Numbered from the stretch's first letter, positions 1 to 10,413 are shown. The stretch: 64,000 bases of DNA from Planctomycetota bacterium (GCA_027618475.1 JAQCEJ010000017.1:1-64000), one strand, 5' to 3'. Notes: generated by a model from the sequence alone, not told the origin. Numbers and translations: made by a program.

Positions 1-42
1 ACGTTTCCTCAAACGTCTTAACGTCTCTCACACACCCACCAA

Positions 43-56
43 ATTGTCAAAGAGCA
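43..56 (-). promoter_or_regulatory. boxA-like antitermination element of an rRNA leader
   Basis: The minus strand reads TGCTCTTTGACAAT, one base away from the TGCTCTTTAACA boxA element of bacterial rRNA leaders, where NusB/NusE bind to prevent premature termination. It lies about 65 nt downstream of the leftward promoter at 121-148. A small ACGTTT/AAACGT hairpin (1-16) follows toward the edge. No mature rRNA sequence is visible inside the window, so which rRNA follows cannot be told. Confidence 0.6.
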
Positions 57-120
57 AACCACACATACGAAGCCCACCTCAATCGGGACTCTCTCCGCAA
101 GTGTGATTGTTACGTACGCC

Positions 121-148
121 ATCATACAGGACCAAACTTGCCTGTCAA
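121..148 (-). promoter_or_regulatory. Sigma-70-type promoter reading leftward, probably for an off-window rRNA gene
   Basis: On the minus strand a perfect -35 hexamer TTGACA (143-148) is followed after 16 bp by TATGAT (121-126), close to the housekeeping consensus. Transcription would start near 113 and run off the left edge. The boxA-like element at 43-56 lies downstream in the same direction, which suggests an rRNA leader. The promoter is read directly from sequence; the rRNA assignment is inferred. Confidence 0.65.
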
Positions 149-507
149 TGGTTCTGAAAGAAAAAATGAGAATATCATAAATCCCGTTCATAAACGGTCG
201 ACAACTCGACGTTAACTCCTCAGATACCTCTGGTTATCGACGATCGCTTCATTGTGGAGGCAACACCATTATCGACTCGAATTTCCGCCTGACGAGTCGA
301 ATTCGAACAACTTTTTTTCGTATTCATTGTCTGTCTCTCGGATCGGAATTGCGATTTCCCGCGAGTGACATATACAATCCCCGCCTGAAAAGAACCTGTC
401 CGTAAGCGAGACTTCACCCGGTAAACCGACGGATGAAAATGTCTCAAAAACCATGAAATAACAGTCATTTAGGGCGAAATCACTTCGCCGGAGTTTCGGG
501 AGTATAC
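149..507. other. Intergenic region upstream of metG
   Basis: No convincing gene. Short frames on either strand lack a ribosome site and family resemblance. The right end holds the metG ribosome-binding site (GGGAG, about 5 nt before the ATG). The left end is upstream sequence of the putative rRNA promoter. Confidence 0.6.
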
Positions 508-2562
508 ATGCCGGGGCGTCAGATTCTGGTGACCGCCGCTCTGCCTTATGCCAATGGGCACATCCATCTGGGGCATTTGGTAGAGTATCTACAAACCGAC
601 ATCTGGGTCCGTTTTCAAAAACTGCGGCAGAATCGTTGTCTTTACATCTGTGCCGACGACACCCACGGCACGGCGATTATGATCCGCGCTCGGCAGGAAG
701 GGCGATCAGAAGAAGAACTTATCGCCGAAATGAAGTCGGCGCACCTGAAAGATTTCACCGGTTTTCAGATCGAATTCGACAATTACGGCAGCACCAACAG
801 CGACGAGAATCGCGAGTTGTGTGCCCGCATCTGGAAGTCGATTCGCGAAGCGGACATCATTGTCGAGAAGTCGGTCGAACGGCTGTACGATCCCGAGATC
901 AAAACGTTTCTTGCCGACCGATTTGTAAAAGGGAAATGCCCGAAATGCGGAGCCGCCGACCAGTATGGAGATAGTTGCGAGAAATGCCTCGCGAATTACA
1001 GTCCCACGGAACTCGTCGACCCCTTCAGCACAATATCGGGGACGAAACCCGAATTGCGATCGAGCACGCAACTTTTTGTGCGGATCGAAGACCTGCACCC
1101 CTTTCTCGAAGAATGGACGCAAACCGGCGAGCATCTGCAACCCGAGGTGTCGAACTTCCTCAAGCAGAATTTTTTGAGCGAACCGCTACGCGACTGGGAC
1201 GTTTCGCGGCCCGCACGATACTTCGGTTTTGAAATCCCCGACAGCCCCGGCAATTATTGGTATGTCTGGTTCGATGCGCCGATCGGCTACATCGCTTCGA
1301 CGTGGGAATGGTGCAAGCGTAATGGCGAAGATCTCGCTACATGGTGGAACGAACCCGGGACCGAGATTCATCACTTTATCGGCAAAGATATCACGTACTT
1401 CCATACGCTCTTCTGGCCCGCAATGCTGAAAACAGCGGGGTTCACTCTGCCGGCGAAGGTGCACATTCATGGGTTTTTGACGGTCGACGGCGAGAAGATG
1501 TCGAAGTCGCGCGGCACGTTCATTCTCGCCAGCACGTATCTGAAACATCTCGACCCCACGTATCTGCGGTATTATTTCGCCTCGAAACTCGGCCCGCGAC
1601 TGGATGATCTCGATCTCAATATGGATGACTTCATCGCCAAGGTGAATAGCGATTTGGTCGGCAAGCTCGTCAATCTTGCCAGCCGGACGGCGCGATTCGT
1701 CGAGGGAACTGAACTGTCGGCGGAGTATCCGGATGACGGCGGCCTTTTTGCTGCCGGTGTTGCCAAAGGTGACACGATAGCCGAGGCCTATGAGCGATGT
1801 GATACCAACACCGTCGTGCGTGAAGTGATGGCACTTGCGGATGCAGCCAATCGATACGTCGACGACAAGCAGCCGTGGACTCTCAAAAAAGATCCTGCAA
1901 AACAGGGCGAATTGCGAGAGGCTTGTACGGTATGCCTGAATCTCTTTCGTCAGATCGTCGTCTATTTGGCTCCTGTGTTGCCGCAGTTGGTGCAGCAGAC
2001 GCGAGAATTGCTCGGGGCACCGATTGCCGATTGGGCCGAGTCGCAGCAGCCGTTGCTGAGGACTCCAGTAAATCCGTTTCGTCATATGTTAAATCGAGTC
2101 GATAGAAAACAGGTTGATGCCATGATTGAAGAGAGCAAAGCTCCTACGTCCGAAGTGCCCGCCGGTGAAGCGACAACGAACGAGTCTTCCGGTGATGGTC
2201 TGGAAGCCCTCGAAAAGGAACCTTTGGTCGCCGAGAACTGCACGATCGACGACTTCGTAAAGGTCGATCTACGTGTTGCTCGCGTCGTCGAGGCAATGCA
2301 CGTCGAAGGGGCCGATAAACTTCTGCAGTTGACGCTCAGTTTGGGTGGCGATATTCGCCGAAACGTCTTCGCAGGAATCAAGTCGGCCTATCAACCTGAG
2401 ACATTAGTCGGCCGCTTGGTTATCGTCTGCGCGAATCTGCAACCACGGAAAATGCGATTCGGTGTAAGTGAAGGAATGGTTCTCGCCGCCGGGGCCGGTG
2501 GGAAGGAAATTTATTTGCTCGAACCCGACAGCGGTGCGATACCGGGTCAACGGGTGCATTGA
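508..2562 (+). CDS. metG: Methionine--tRNA ligase
   Basis: Cytoplasmic methionyl-tRNA synthetase, charging tRNA-Met with methionine using ATP. The Rossmann catalytic domain shows the class I signature HIHLGH at residues 18-23 and the KMSKS loop near residue 331 ([11 protein letters not shown]). A zinc knuckle with CPKCG and a second CEKC pair sits around residues 144-160. The C-terminal 110 residues form the EMAPII/Trbp111-like tRNA-binding and dimerisation domain ([13 protein letters not shown] onward). At 684 residues it is full length for the dimeric bacterial form. The ATG start is preceded by GGGAG. It is a single gene converging on the BatA-like gene. Confidence 0.98.
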   Translation: MPGRQILVTAALPYANGHIHLGHLVEYLQTDIWVRFQKLRQNRCLYICADDTHGTAIMIRARQEGRSEEELIAEMKSAHLKDFTGFQIEFDNYGSTNSDENRELCARIWKSIREADIIVEKSVERLYDPEIKTFLADRFVKGKCPKCGAADQYGDSCEKCLANYSPTELVDPFSTISGTKPELRSSTQLFVRIEDLHPFLEEWTQTGEHLQPEVSNFLKQNFLSEPLRDWDVSRPARYFGFEIPDSPGNYWYVWFDAPIGYIASTWEWCKRNGEDLATWWNEPGTEIHHFIGKDITYFHTLFWPAMLKTAGFTLPAKVHIHGFLTVDGEKMSKSRGTFILASTYLKHLDPTYLRYYFASKLGPRLDDLDLNMDDFIAKVNSDLVGKLVNLASRTARFVEGTELSAEYPDDGGLFAAGVAKGDTIAEAYERCDTNTVVREVMALADAANRYVDDKQPWTLKKDPAKQGELREACTVCLNLFRQIVVYLAPVLPQLVQQTRELLGAPIADWAESQQPLLRTPVNPFRHMLNRVDRKQVDAMIEESKAPTSEVPAGEATTNESSGDGLEALEKEPLVAENCTIDDFVKVDLRVARVVEAMHVEGADKLLQLTLSLGGDIRRNVFAGIKSAYQPETLVGRLVIVCANLQPRKMRFGVSEGMVLAAGAGGKEIYLLEPDSGAIPGQRVH

Positions 2563-2610
2563 CCGACCCTCTGACAAATGTCGAAATGGTCGATTCAACT
2601 CGTATCGCGA

Positions 2611-5040
2611 TCAATGACGTCGAGTAGGAAGCCTTGCGAGGACACGTCTGGCCAGGGTGGTCCGCGACAGATATATCGCAAAACAAATAAGGGTCATCGC
2701 GCCGAACAGGTGTGCGGGCCAGTCGCCGATGACACCGGTTTTCCATACCACGAGCCAGACGCCGATGGCGACGAAGAAAATCAACAGACTCACACCGTGC
2801 TGAAAACGCCACGCAAGGACTGGTTCGGCGATCAGACATAACAACACGATCCATAACAGAACCTTTGGAAATGTCGCCGGTGGAGTCGCAACCGTGCTGA
2901 ATGTTCTCGTGAACGGTTGAAAGTCCGTCTGAAATCGCACCGGCACGTCGACAAAAATTTCTTTTTCGAGCGTACGCTGATCGAAATACGTCAAGTCGCT
3001 TTCGGATGCCGGCGGATGTACGGCGAAGAAGATCGGTTGTTGATCGGTCGATACGCCGGTGAGCTCATACACTCCGATTTTATCGGTTTTTTCGTAGATA
3101 ATTGAATTTGAAAGAACACTTTGCTGGGAGGTTGTCGGTGTTTCCGAGATATTTGATGCCATCTCGTCCTTTGTAATTCCGGATTCCTGCAGCGTGAGTG
3201 TTTCACTGACACCGTCCGGACGTTTCAGCGTTGGATTTTGAACCGTAGCGCCAGACTGAAGAATCGGCCAGTGAAACGGTTCACCCGACATCAAATGCCT
3301 ATGATCTTCGTTGCCGGTAACGGCATAACGGACAAGTTCGTTCATCAGCGGTGGAAAGCTAGGCCAAAGAACCCAAGTTCCCCAAGTGCGATCAAGTGAT
3401 GTCGTCACGACCAGCACCTTACCGCGGCCACGCCTGTTTTCGACGATCATGGGATCGCCGGTGTCATATTTCAGCGCCACTCGCAACGACGCCGGATATG
3501 GTGCTTCAAGTTGGTAATACATCGAAACCCGACTCGTCTCCAACCCGGCATCGGGGTTACCGGCAAAGACTTTCAGCAGCGGATGCTCGTAGCCGATAGG
3601 GTCGAACGCAAACAAAGCCGGCGCATCGCCGAGTTTGCCATTACGATTGCCCAGTCTGGTGGGAAGAATTCCCTTGCCATCACGATAGAGTATGTCGTTA
3701 TATGCTTCGGGAATCACCTGATCGCCAAGAGCAAGAATCAAGCCCCGACCGCTCTCAACAAATTTTTCGAGAATATCGACTTCGCGAGCGGTCATAGTGG
3801 CGACGTTGCAAACGACAATGCACGAAAATCGTGACAAATCCGTTGCCACCAGTTCTCCATCTCGAATGACCTGCGGCCTGATCCAGTCACGGACCGGTAT
3901 GTTTTTTTCACCAAAGCGGGGAGCCAATGCGAGTTCAGCAAAATACGTCGCCTGTTGTGACCGCTCGCCTGAAATTTTTCCATTCACCATAAGTACCGGA
4001 AGTTCATCGCGGCAATTGATGATTCTCCAGCGCCGATTGTCGGCAAGCAATGCGTCGTCTCCCAATCGGGACTCGATAAAATACGCCCCCGATTTGGCGA
4101 ATTGGGACTGAAATTCTACGGTTGCTTCACCTCCGACGGCGAGTTGCAGCGTCTTCGAATCGGTCAGGCGACCATTGATGAAAAAATCGACCGGGACTAT
4201 TGTGGCGGCTGCTTCACCCCAGTTTTTGACGGTGACCGTCCAGCGGACGGGTTGCTCTGTCGTGATGAGTTCGTCTTGCGAACGACATTCGGTGATCGCC
4301 AGATTTGCAATTCGGGATTGCTCGGGACCGGCATCGATGCAGGTGACTTGTGCCAGTTCGCTCAATTTCTTGAAAAGCGTTCGCAGTGAATTCGCTGCGT
4401 TATCGGTTGGGGATTTCCAGTTCGTTTGCTGAAAATCAGAGAGCAGATAGATTTCTTTGTGCTGAAACTGGGAGGCTGATTCGAGAAGTCCGATCGCTTC
4501 GTCGATCGACTGCCCCCACGATCCGGGTTCTTCGGACACGGCGAGACGGTCGATTTCGCTCACAATTTCGTCACGGAGAAAACCGTGTTGTCGCACGAGA
4601 ACGCGCGGGTGACCGGCCGTCCGAATAATCTGCACACTGTCTCCCGGCCGGCTCGAATCGATGATCTGATACGCTAACGACTGGGCACGCGAAAACGGTG
4701 AGGTGTCTCCCGTACGGATTCCCATGCTGAGCGTCGTATCGAGAATCAGTACGCGCTGTGTAGGTGTTTCAGCGGGGAAAAGTGGACCGAGCTCCTGTCC
4801 GCTCGGCCGGGCAAACGCTGTCACGAGAAGCACAACGGCAAGGGTTCGCAGAAACAAGAGCAACCACTGTTCCCACTTGAGTCGCCGGGCATGTTTTCTG
4901 GATGCCGCCAGTAAAAACCGCATCGCTGCCCATGTGGTGACCTGATAACGCCGACGGAAGAACAAATGAATGATGAGTGGTATCGCCGCAGCAAGCAGTC
5001 CCCAGAGCATCCAAGGTTGTGCAAATCCGTAAGCGAGCAT
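2611..5040 (-). CDS. BatA-like membrane protein with von Willebrand factor A domain
   Basis: Large inner-membrane protein of the aerotolerance (BatA) N-terminal type. The first 80 residues carry two hydrophobic helices and the family signature (PWMLWGLLAAAIPLIIHLFF, then an arginine-rich loop). A VWA domain follows from about residue 90; its metal-site motif reads DTTLS instead of the usual DxSxS, so one serine is threonine. The middle holds a CARDB-like beta segment and a glutamine-amidotransferase-like region, and two or three helices close the C-terminus (about 735-795). In planctomycetes such proteins usually sit beside MoxR/DUF58 genes; here it stands alone. The function is unknown, probably cell-envelope related. 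Confidence 0.85.
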   Translation of the reverse strand: MLAYGFAQPWMLWGLLAAAIPLIIHLFFRRRYQVTTWAAMRFLLAASRKHARRLKWEQWLLLFLRTLAVVLLVTAFARPSGQELGPLFPAETPTQRVLILDTTLSMGIRTGDTSPFSRAQSLAYQIIDSSRPGDSVQIIRTAGHPRVLVRQHGFLRDEIVSEIDRLAVSEEPGSWGQSIDEAIGLLESASQFQHKEIYLLSDFQQTNWKSPTDNAANSLRTLFKKLSELAQVTCIDAGPEQSRIANLAITECRSQDELITTEQPVRWTVTVKNWGEAAATIVPVDFFINGRLTDSKTLQLAVGGEATVEFQSQFAKSGAYFIESRLGDDALLADNRRWRIINCRDELPVLMVNGKISGERSQQATYFAELALAPRFGEKNIPVRDWIRPQVIRDGELVATDLSRFSCIVVCNVATMTAREVDILEKFVESGRGLILALGDQVIPEAYNDILYRDGKGILPTRLGNRNGKLGDAPALFAFDPIGYEHPLLKVFAGNPDAGLETSRVSMYYQLEAPYPASLRVALKYDTGDPMIVENRRGRGKVLVVTTSLDRTWGTWVLWPSFPPLMNELVRYAVTGNEDHRHLMSGEPFHWPILQSGATVQNPTLKRPDGVSETLTLQESGITKDEMASNISETPTTSQQSVLSNSIIYEKTDKIGVYELTGVSTDQQPIFFAVHPPASESDLTYFDQRTLEKEIFVDVPVRFQTDFQPFTRTFSTVATPPATFPKVLLWIVLLCLIAEPVLAWRFQHGVSLLIFFVAIGVWLVVWKTGVIGDWPAHLFGAMTLICFAIYLSRTTLARRVLARLPTRRH

Positions 5041-5338
5041 ACGAAAGAGAAGTCCGTGGTGAAGCGGTTTGAATTCGTGAACGATGAACGGTCGATTATC
5101 GATATGATACGTTGAGCCTGAGAGGATGTGTAGTCGTTTAAAGAACGGCGACGAAACTGGGTGACATTGTTAAACGATGGAGGCTGGTCTAAAAGCTCTG
5201 ACTGAGATGTCCATGTCTGCGACGACGTCTCGGCTTCACAGGGATCAGCCGCAATTGCACCAATGGAGATCATTATTTGTTGGATGTATCAAGAACGATG
5301 AATGCCCTCTTCAGAAACGCTCACAAGACGCATCTCGA
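5041..5338. other. Intergenic region between the DUF389 and BatA-like genes
   Basis: About 300 bp between two leftward genes. Short overlapping frames here show no family features. It presumably carries the promoter of the BatA-like gene; no clear hexamers, terminator or repeats stood out. Confidence 0.5.
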
Positions 5339-6409
5339 TTACGGAGTCTCCTTAAAAAAACGAACCGTACCAATCGCGCCGCTGAGGATGCCGGAGCCTG
5401 TGATCCAGAGAACCAAAATCAACAGGGCAAGCGACGTGAGCCAAAGGAAAATGGCCTTACGTGTCGCCGACTTCGCCTTTTTGGCTTCCCACCAATTGCG
5501 AGGACGAACCCCTTGCGCTAGAAATGCCGCAATTCCAGAGAGATTGACGCAGATGACGTTCGTCCCCGTCAGCAGCAAGGCATTCATCGACGGTATGAAA
5601 TAGCCTGCACCCAATAAAATTCCCGATGTAATCAGCGGGGGCATCAGCGCAACGGCAACCATAACGCCAATGACCGGACCAGATAAGCCACGCGTAAACG
5701 CCAACGTACCAGCGGTACCGGCGCAAATGGCGAGCAGCAGGTCACCCAGTCCGACGTTCGTGCGGGATGCGATCGCCGGGATTTCCGGGTTGATGGTAAA
5801 AATCATGCCGATGACGACGGCGAGTAAAAACGCCGAGGTCACACCCACGACATTTGTGAGCAGGGCGCGTTTTAGCAAGTTCATATCGCCAAGGGTCGTG
5901 GCGAGGGCCATGGCGACGTTCGGTCCGAGCAGCGGAGCGATCACCATGGCACCGATGATAACGGGAGTATCGTTTCGCATGAGCCCGACGGCGGCGACGA
6001 TTGCCGAGATCACCGTCATCGCTCCGAATACTCGCGTGACACCGATCCCCTCACAAATTTGTGAGTAGAGTTCTTCGCGGCTGATGCGTCCTGCGATCTT
6101 GGCTTTGTCGTTATTTTCAGTGGTTTCTGAAGACGCGTCATCGATCTGTTCAGCGTCCTCTTTGTTTTTGCGAGGGAGGGCCGCTTCGACGGGAAACAGA
6201 ACCACATGAAACCCGTCAACCCCCGAAAATTCATGCTCGAATCGATCCATAATCGGTTCGGTTTCTTCGACGTGAACAAGCAGGTTTAACACGTTCTGGT
6301 CGGCCTGCTCATCATGCCAACGGCCAAGAACCTCTTGCTCTTTCAGGATTTCGTCGGCTCTCGTGCCGGAACCTGCGGGGACGTAAATCTGTATTACGCG
6401 TAACGGCAC
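5339..6409 (-). CDS. DUF389 family (TIGR00341-type) membrane protein
   Basis: Integral membrane protein of the DUF389 family, whose molecular role is not established. The N-terminal 120 residues form a soluble ferredoxin-like domain (VIQIYVPAGSG onward). After an acidic linker come six or seven hydrophobic helices, including the family-typical NDTPVIIGAMVIAPLLGPN stretch and the GLSGPVIGVMVAVALMPP segment. The GTG start at 6409 is preferred because AGGA lies 8 nt upstream and the protein then begins with the conserved strand; an upstream GTG at 6457 would add 16 unconserved residues. No operon partners are evident. Confidence 0.85.
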   Translation of the reverse strand: MPLRVIQIYVPAGSGTRADEILKEQEVLGRWHDEQADQNVLNLLVHVEETEPIMDRFEHEFSGVDGFHVVLFPVEAALPRKNKEDAEQIDDASSETTENNDKAKIAGRISREELYSQICEGIGVTRVFGAMTVISAIVAAVGLMRNDTPVIIGAMVIAPLLGPNVAMALATTLGDMNLLKRALLTNVVGVTSAFLLAVVIGMIFTINPEIPAIASRTNVGLGDLLLAICAGTAGTLAFTRGLSGPVIGVMVAVALMPPLITSGILLGAGYFIPSMNALLLTGTNVICVNLSGIAAFLAQGVRPRNWWEAKKAKSATRKAIFLWLTSLALLILVLWITGSGILSGAIGTVRFFKETP

Positions 6410-6570
6410 GGAGACATGTCCTATAGCGGGCGACGGGCGAAATCGATAGGGCGACACAACGTCGGCGCGATTATATCATGTGAGAACTCGCTGCCGCTAT
6501 GCTCGCGACGTCGTGACTGAATTCCATCAGTTTTGACCGCTGTGAGAAACGCGACGGGTGAAAAGAGACG

Positions 6571-7590
6571 TCACTCCACGGCAAATTTTTGCACCCGGTC
6601 GTTCATCGTGTCGGCGACGTAGAGATTGCCGGTGCTGTCGATTGCCATGCCGTGCGGACGGTAGAATTGGCCGGGGTCGGCTCCTTCACCACCCATGCCG
6701 CAGAGGTATTTGCCATCGTTGGTGAAAAGTTGCACGCGGCTATTGGTGGCGCTCACCCAGACGCGGTCTTGCTTATCGAGGCAGAGGGCGATCGGTCCGC
6801 CGAAACTTGGCGTGCCGTCTTTATTGAGCGGAGGAGGGCCAAACCCGCCTGGCTCGCTCGACTCGCTCCCCCACATGCCGAGGAACTTTCCCTCGGGTGT
6901 AAACTTCGTCACACGATCGAGAGCCGCATCCGTTGTGTAGATATTCGAATGGCTGTCGAATGCCACAAACTGCGGACCGGCGAAGCGGCCGCCGGGAGAT
7001 TGATCACCGCCGAACTGCCCTGGTTCGAAGCCGAGCGACCCAAATTGGCCGACGTATTTTCCCTCTTTCGTAAATTTCTGCACGCGGCTGTTTCCCTGGT
7101 CCGGGACGTAGATCAAATTGTCGGGACCGACGGCGACCGAGCCGGGCAACAGAAACTCACCATCGCCGGAGCCCTTCGTTCCCCATTCGCGAAGCAGTTC
7201 ACCGGCGGACGAATACGCCGCAACTTTGTTGCTGTTCCAGTGTCCGACGAAGACGGTTCCTTCAGCATCGACGGCGATCCCGCCGACATGCGGCTGGACT
7301 TTGAACATGCCGAGAAATTTTCCGTCGGTCGAGAATTTTTGAATCCGTTCGTTGCGGAATTCGCCGGTGTAGATGACGTCGTCGGGTCCGATGGCCAGTC
7401 CGACGCAGGCACTGAATTCTCCCTCTTTTTCTCCGTGCTCGCCCCATTCGAGCAGGAATTTGGGCGTGGGAACATCGTCGCCGAAGGCGAAACGAGAGTG
7501 CAACAACAGTGCGAAGGAGCCGAGACCGGTAGCGAGAAAGTGTCGGCGGGAAACATGCGATAGTGTGGCAAGTCGCGTGTTGGCGGTCAT
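6571..7590 (-). CDS. Exported NHL-repeat beta-propeller protein
   Basis: Predicted secreted protein of 339 residues. The N-terminus carries a twin-arginine-type signal (SRRHFLATG at about 14-22, then a hydrophobic stretch). The rest is a series of NHL repeats of about 45 residues, each with a DxxGNLYVAD-like core (for example VAVGPDNLIYVPDQGNSRVQKF and the C-terminal DSTGNLYVADTMNDRVQKF), enough for a six-bladed propeller. Such domains bind proteins or ligands; some are lyases, but no catalytic assignment is possible here. A secreted hydrolase and a DUF1501 protein follow upstream on the same strand, but spacings of tens of bases do not prove co-transcription. Confidence 0.85.
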   Translation of the reverse strand: MTANTRLATLSHVSRRHFLATGLGSFALLLHSRFAFGDDVPTPKFLLEWGEHGEKEGEFSACVGLAIGPDDVIYTGEFRNERIQKFSTDGKFLGMFKVQPHVGGIAVDAEGTVFVGHWNSNKVAAYSSAGELLREWGTKGSGDGEFLLPGSVAVGPDNLIYVPDQGNSRVQKFTKEGKYVGQFGSLGFEPGQFGGDQSPGGRFAGPQFVAFDSHSNIYTTDAALDRVTKFTPEGKFLGMWGSESSEPGGFGPPPLNKDGTPSFGGPIALCLDKQDRVWVSATNSRVQLFTNDGKYLCGMGGEGADPGQFYRPHGMAIDSTGNLYVADTMNDRVQKFAVE

Positions 7591-7627
7591 TTACATACCT
7601 CAAGTCGGAGGGGCGATACGCGGTACA

Positions 7628-8674
7628 TTAAAACTCCACCTCCAAGAACTTCCGGCTGGCTTCCGTTGCATATTCATGTCCCCCGCTGTGAACGTGAAAC
7701 GCGACGTTCTTGCATGGGGCAAGGAATTTTTGGGTGAGATGATCGGTCACTTCGATGCGGTACGTGCCAACTTCCTGTTCGCCGTAGCTGAAGAGAAACT
7801 GTGTCGGCATCTTTTGAATCTCATCGCGAATCGTTTCGTAGCTCCAATGCTTGCCGACGCCGGGAATGATGATTTGATTGTGCCCCGACCAGAGGGCCTT
7901 TTGATTGATGATGGAAAAGCCCGAGGCGATGACGGCGACATCGGGCCGCGATTGCAGAATATTAAGAATCGCGGCTCCGCCCCCTTGCGATAAACCGGCC
8001 ACAAGAAGTTTGTCGTATTTGTTGTTGAGATATTTCGAAAACGCCAGCGTGCTTGCGATGTAATGGGCGGAGTACGAACCGCCGTTTTCGAGATGCCAGT
8101 TGACGAAGAAATTGGTGTTCAGCTTTTTCTCGCCGTTATGAATGGCGAGGCAGTCTTCATTCGGTTTGATGAAAATATAACGGTCGGCCCGGTCGCCGAC
8201 CGCCTTAACGATGCCGACCTGATTGCTTTTCGGGTTTTCTTCGTACATTCCCGAAGCGAGATTGAACGCGCTGCCGGGAATCAAGAGAGCGGCTTTGGTG
8301 CTGCCGCCACTGACGAGTTTCGTGTAAGCATAGGCGTCGAAGGTGCGGTCGGCGAGGTGGTAGGTGAGCTTCAGCAGCGTCGTCTGGCCGTCGTCGATCG
8401 TCATCGGTTCGGCGGCGACGATTTCGATGTTCTCGTAAGCATCGAAAAACGCCTCAACCGGTAAATACATCAACTGATTTGCCGCATACAGTTCGTCGAT
8501 CGTCGCGATAGGGGGATGAATCTGCTCACCGGAGATAAGCGGATCGGTGAAAGCGTGTTGTATGAGCTCGTGGTCGTTGGCGGAGGGTTCACCCGCAGGA
8601 AGCAATTGAGCAAATGACGCGATTGCAATTACAACCGAAAAGCATGCACAACGGAACGTCGTAAGCCGTTTCAT
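7628..8674 (-). CDS. Secreted alpha/beta-hydrolase fold protein
   Basis: Exported protein of about 348 residues. It starts with a signal peptide (MKRLTTFRCACFSVVIAIASFAQ) and shows a nucleophile elbow GLSQGGG near residue 227, typical of serine alpha/beta hydrolases. A late histidine in GGHEY near residue 335 is the likely catalytic base. The substrate is unknown; an esterase or peptidase-like activity is possible. The start at 8674 is chosen because the signal peptide begins there and AGGTTCC precedes it; the frame could open five codons earlier at 8689. Confidence 0.8.
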   Translation of the reverse strand: MKRLTTFRCACFSVVIAIASFAQLLPAGEPSANDHELIQHAFTDPLISGEQIHPPIATIDELYAANQLMYLPVEAFFDAYENIEIVAAEPMTIDDGQTTLLKLTYHLADRTFDAYAYTKLVSGGSTKAALLIPGSAFNLASGMYEENPKSNQVGIVKAVGDRADRYIFIKPNEDCLAIHNGEKKLNTNFFVNWHLENGGSYSAHYIASTLAFSKYLNNKYDKLLVAGLSQGGGAAILNILQSRPDVAVIASGFSIINQKALWSGHNQIIIPGVGKHWSYETIRDEIQKMPTQFLFSYGEQEVGTYRIEVTDHLTQKFLAPCKNVAFHVHSGGHEYATEASRKFLEVEF

Positions 8675-8740
8675 AAAGGAACCTCCCACGCGACTTTCGT
8701 CGAAAGCATAGATCCGTGATGTCTTCCGATACGACTACGG

Positions 8741-10231
8741 TCACGTCAGGCCGAGAATCGGGTCGCCGTGGTAGACGTGGTGGGGGCGGTCGAGGCTGTC
8801 TTTCCAGGCGATCGTCTTCGGCAGACCGAGGGCCTCGAAAATTGTGGCGGCCATGTTTTCCGGGGTCTGTGGGTCAGCAACCGGGTAGCCGCCGATCTTG
8901 TCGGAGGCTCCGATGACCGTGCCTCCTTTGACGCCGCCCCCCGCGAAGAAGACGCTTTGCACCGCTCCCCAATGATCGCGGCCGGGACGTTTTGATTTTG
9001 CGCCGGGAAAGGTGAACGTCTTCGGTGTGCGGCCGAATTCGCCGGCGACGACGATCATCACGTCATCCAACATGCTGCGCTGATCGAGATCGTCGATCAG
9101 TGCCGAGATCGCACGATCGGTCGGCGGCAGGAGAAATTCACGCAAATTCTTGAACGCGGCTTCGTGCGTGTCCCACGATTCGTCGTTGCCAAGATTGACC
9201 TGCACAAGGCTGACTCCCGCTTCGACGAGCTGGCGGGCCATCAGCAGCGACCAGCCGAACGAATTGCGACCGTAACGATCTTGACTTTTTTCGTCGGCGG
9301 CGTGCACGTCGAGTGCCTTATGCACGACGCCTCCCATCAGCATCGAGACGGCGTTCTGCCGATGGCGGTCGAATTCGCGGACGGTCGCGGCGCGATCGAG
9401 TTCGCGACGCTGCTCTTCGAGCGAAGCCAGAAGGTCGATGCGGCTTTGAAACTGGTCGTGTAAGAGTCCCTGCGCGAGTTCGAGTCGCGGGGCTTCGAAT
9501 TTGTAGTTTTCGGGGGTGACAGCTCCTTCCCAGCGCTGGAAGCCATATTCAGGGAATGCACCATGAACATAGGTGGTGTCGCGATAATTGCTCGCCTCGA
9601 TAAACCAGGGGTCGTACTTCGACCCCATCTCGCCGGCAAACTGGCCGGGGATGGTACGCCCCGAGACGTGAATCAATTTTTCGGGTAGAACCGCCGCAGG
9701 GGGCAAATTGTTACGCGACGGGACGATGCCGTTTACGAGCGAGCCCAACGTGGGGTAATCGTGTGGTGTCGGCTTATTACCGTCAAAGCCGATCGGCGTC
9801 GGCGTGCGGCCGGTGAGCATCACGTGATGGCCGATCGAGTGTTCGTTATAGGGATGTGTGAGCGAGCGTACGAGCGCCCATTTGTCGCTCATTGCGGCGA
9901 GCATCGGCAGGTGTTCGGAGATGAACAGTCCGGGTGTGTTCGTGGCGATGGGCGAAAACTCGCCACGGATGTTTTCGGGAGCTTGCGGTTTGGGATCGAA
10001 GCTCTCGTGCTGGGCCAGACCGCCGGAAAGAAAAATATAGATGACCGCCTTGTGACGTCCCGATGACCACGGTGTTACTTCTGAAGGCACCGAATTTTCA
10101 ACCGCCAGGGCGCGCAATCCGGAGACATGATTCATGCCGAGGCCCAAGAGGCCGATCGAACCGATCTGCAGCGCAGTTCGGCGAGGGATTCGAGGATGAG
10201 AAAACCGTGAACTCTGGAACGTCGGCGGCAT
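8741..10231 (-). CDS. DUF1501 domain-containing protein (first copy)
   Basis: Secreted protein of 496 residues from the large planctomycete DUF1501 family, related to the alkaline phosphatase/sulfatase fold. A twin-arginine-like segment (HPRIPRRTALQIGSIGLLGLG) opens the protein. Typical family blocks are FLSGGLAQHESFDPKP, HSIGHHVMLTGR, the late GEFGRTPK and GRDHWG, with conserved Asp/His metal-type ligands. These genes often follow a DUF1549/DUF1553 gene; none is present here. The substrate is unknown. Confidence 0.93.
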   Translation of the reverse strand: MPPTFQSSRFSHPRIPRRTALQIGSIGLLGLGMNHVSGLRALAVENSVPSEVTPWSSGRHKAVIYIFLSGGLAQHESFDPKPQAPENIRGEFSPIATNTPGLFISEHLPMLAAMSDKWALVRSLTHPYNEHSIGHHVMLTGRTPTPIGFDGNKPTPHDYPTLGSLVNGIVPSRNNLPPAAVLPEKLIHVSGRTIPGQFAGEMGSKYDPWFIEASNYRDTTYVHGAFPEYGFQRWEGAVTPENYKFEAPRLELAQGLLHDQFQSRIDLLASLEEQRRELDRAATVREFDRHRQNAVSMLMGGVVHKALDVHAADEKSQDRYGRNSFGWSLLMARQLVEAGVSLVQVNLGNDESWDTHEAAFKNLREFLLPPTDRAISALIDDLDQRSMLDDVMIVVAGEFGRTPKTFTFPGAKSKRPGRDHWGAVQSVFFAGGGVKGGTVIGASDKIGGYPVADPQTPENMAATIFEALGLPKTIAWKDSLDRPHHVYHGDPILGLT

Positions 10232-10381
10232 CGAGCGAGTCTCCCAATTGCCGATTACAAATTCGTCGAATGAAGTCTGTCAATCACCTTAGGATTATAA
10301 CCAATGATGATTCATAAATGAATCTTAATCTGATGACGTTTGCGAACGAACAGCCCGGTTGTGGAATTTTCGCAGAACGAC

Positions 10382-10413
10382 AAAAAAGCCCTTCTCTCGG
10401 CGAGAGAAGGGCT
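10382..10413 (-). terminator. Rho-independent terminator of the PilM operon
   Basis: A 12-bp perfect stem (10387-10398 with 10402-10413) and a 3-nt loop are followed, on the minus strand, by six U residues (the A run 10382-10387). It lies about 75 bp beyond the stop of the last gene of the leftward operon, exactly where transcription should end. Confidence 0.92.

Noticed and set aside
1186-2085. 299-codon open frame on the minus strand
   Set aside because: Antisense to metG, which is unmistakable.
6589-7563. 324-codon open frame on the plus strand
   Set aside because: Exactly antisense to the NHL-repeat gene, which has a signal peptide and clear repeats; the antisense product has no family features.
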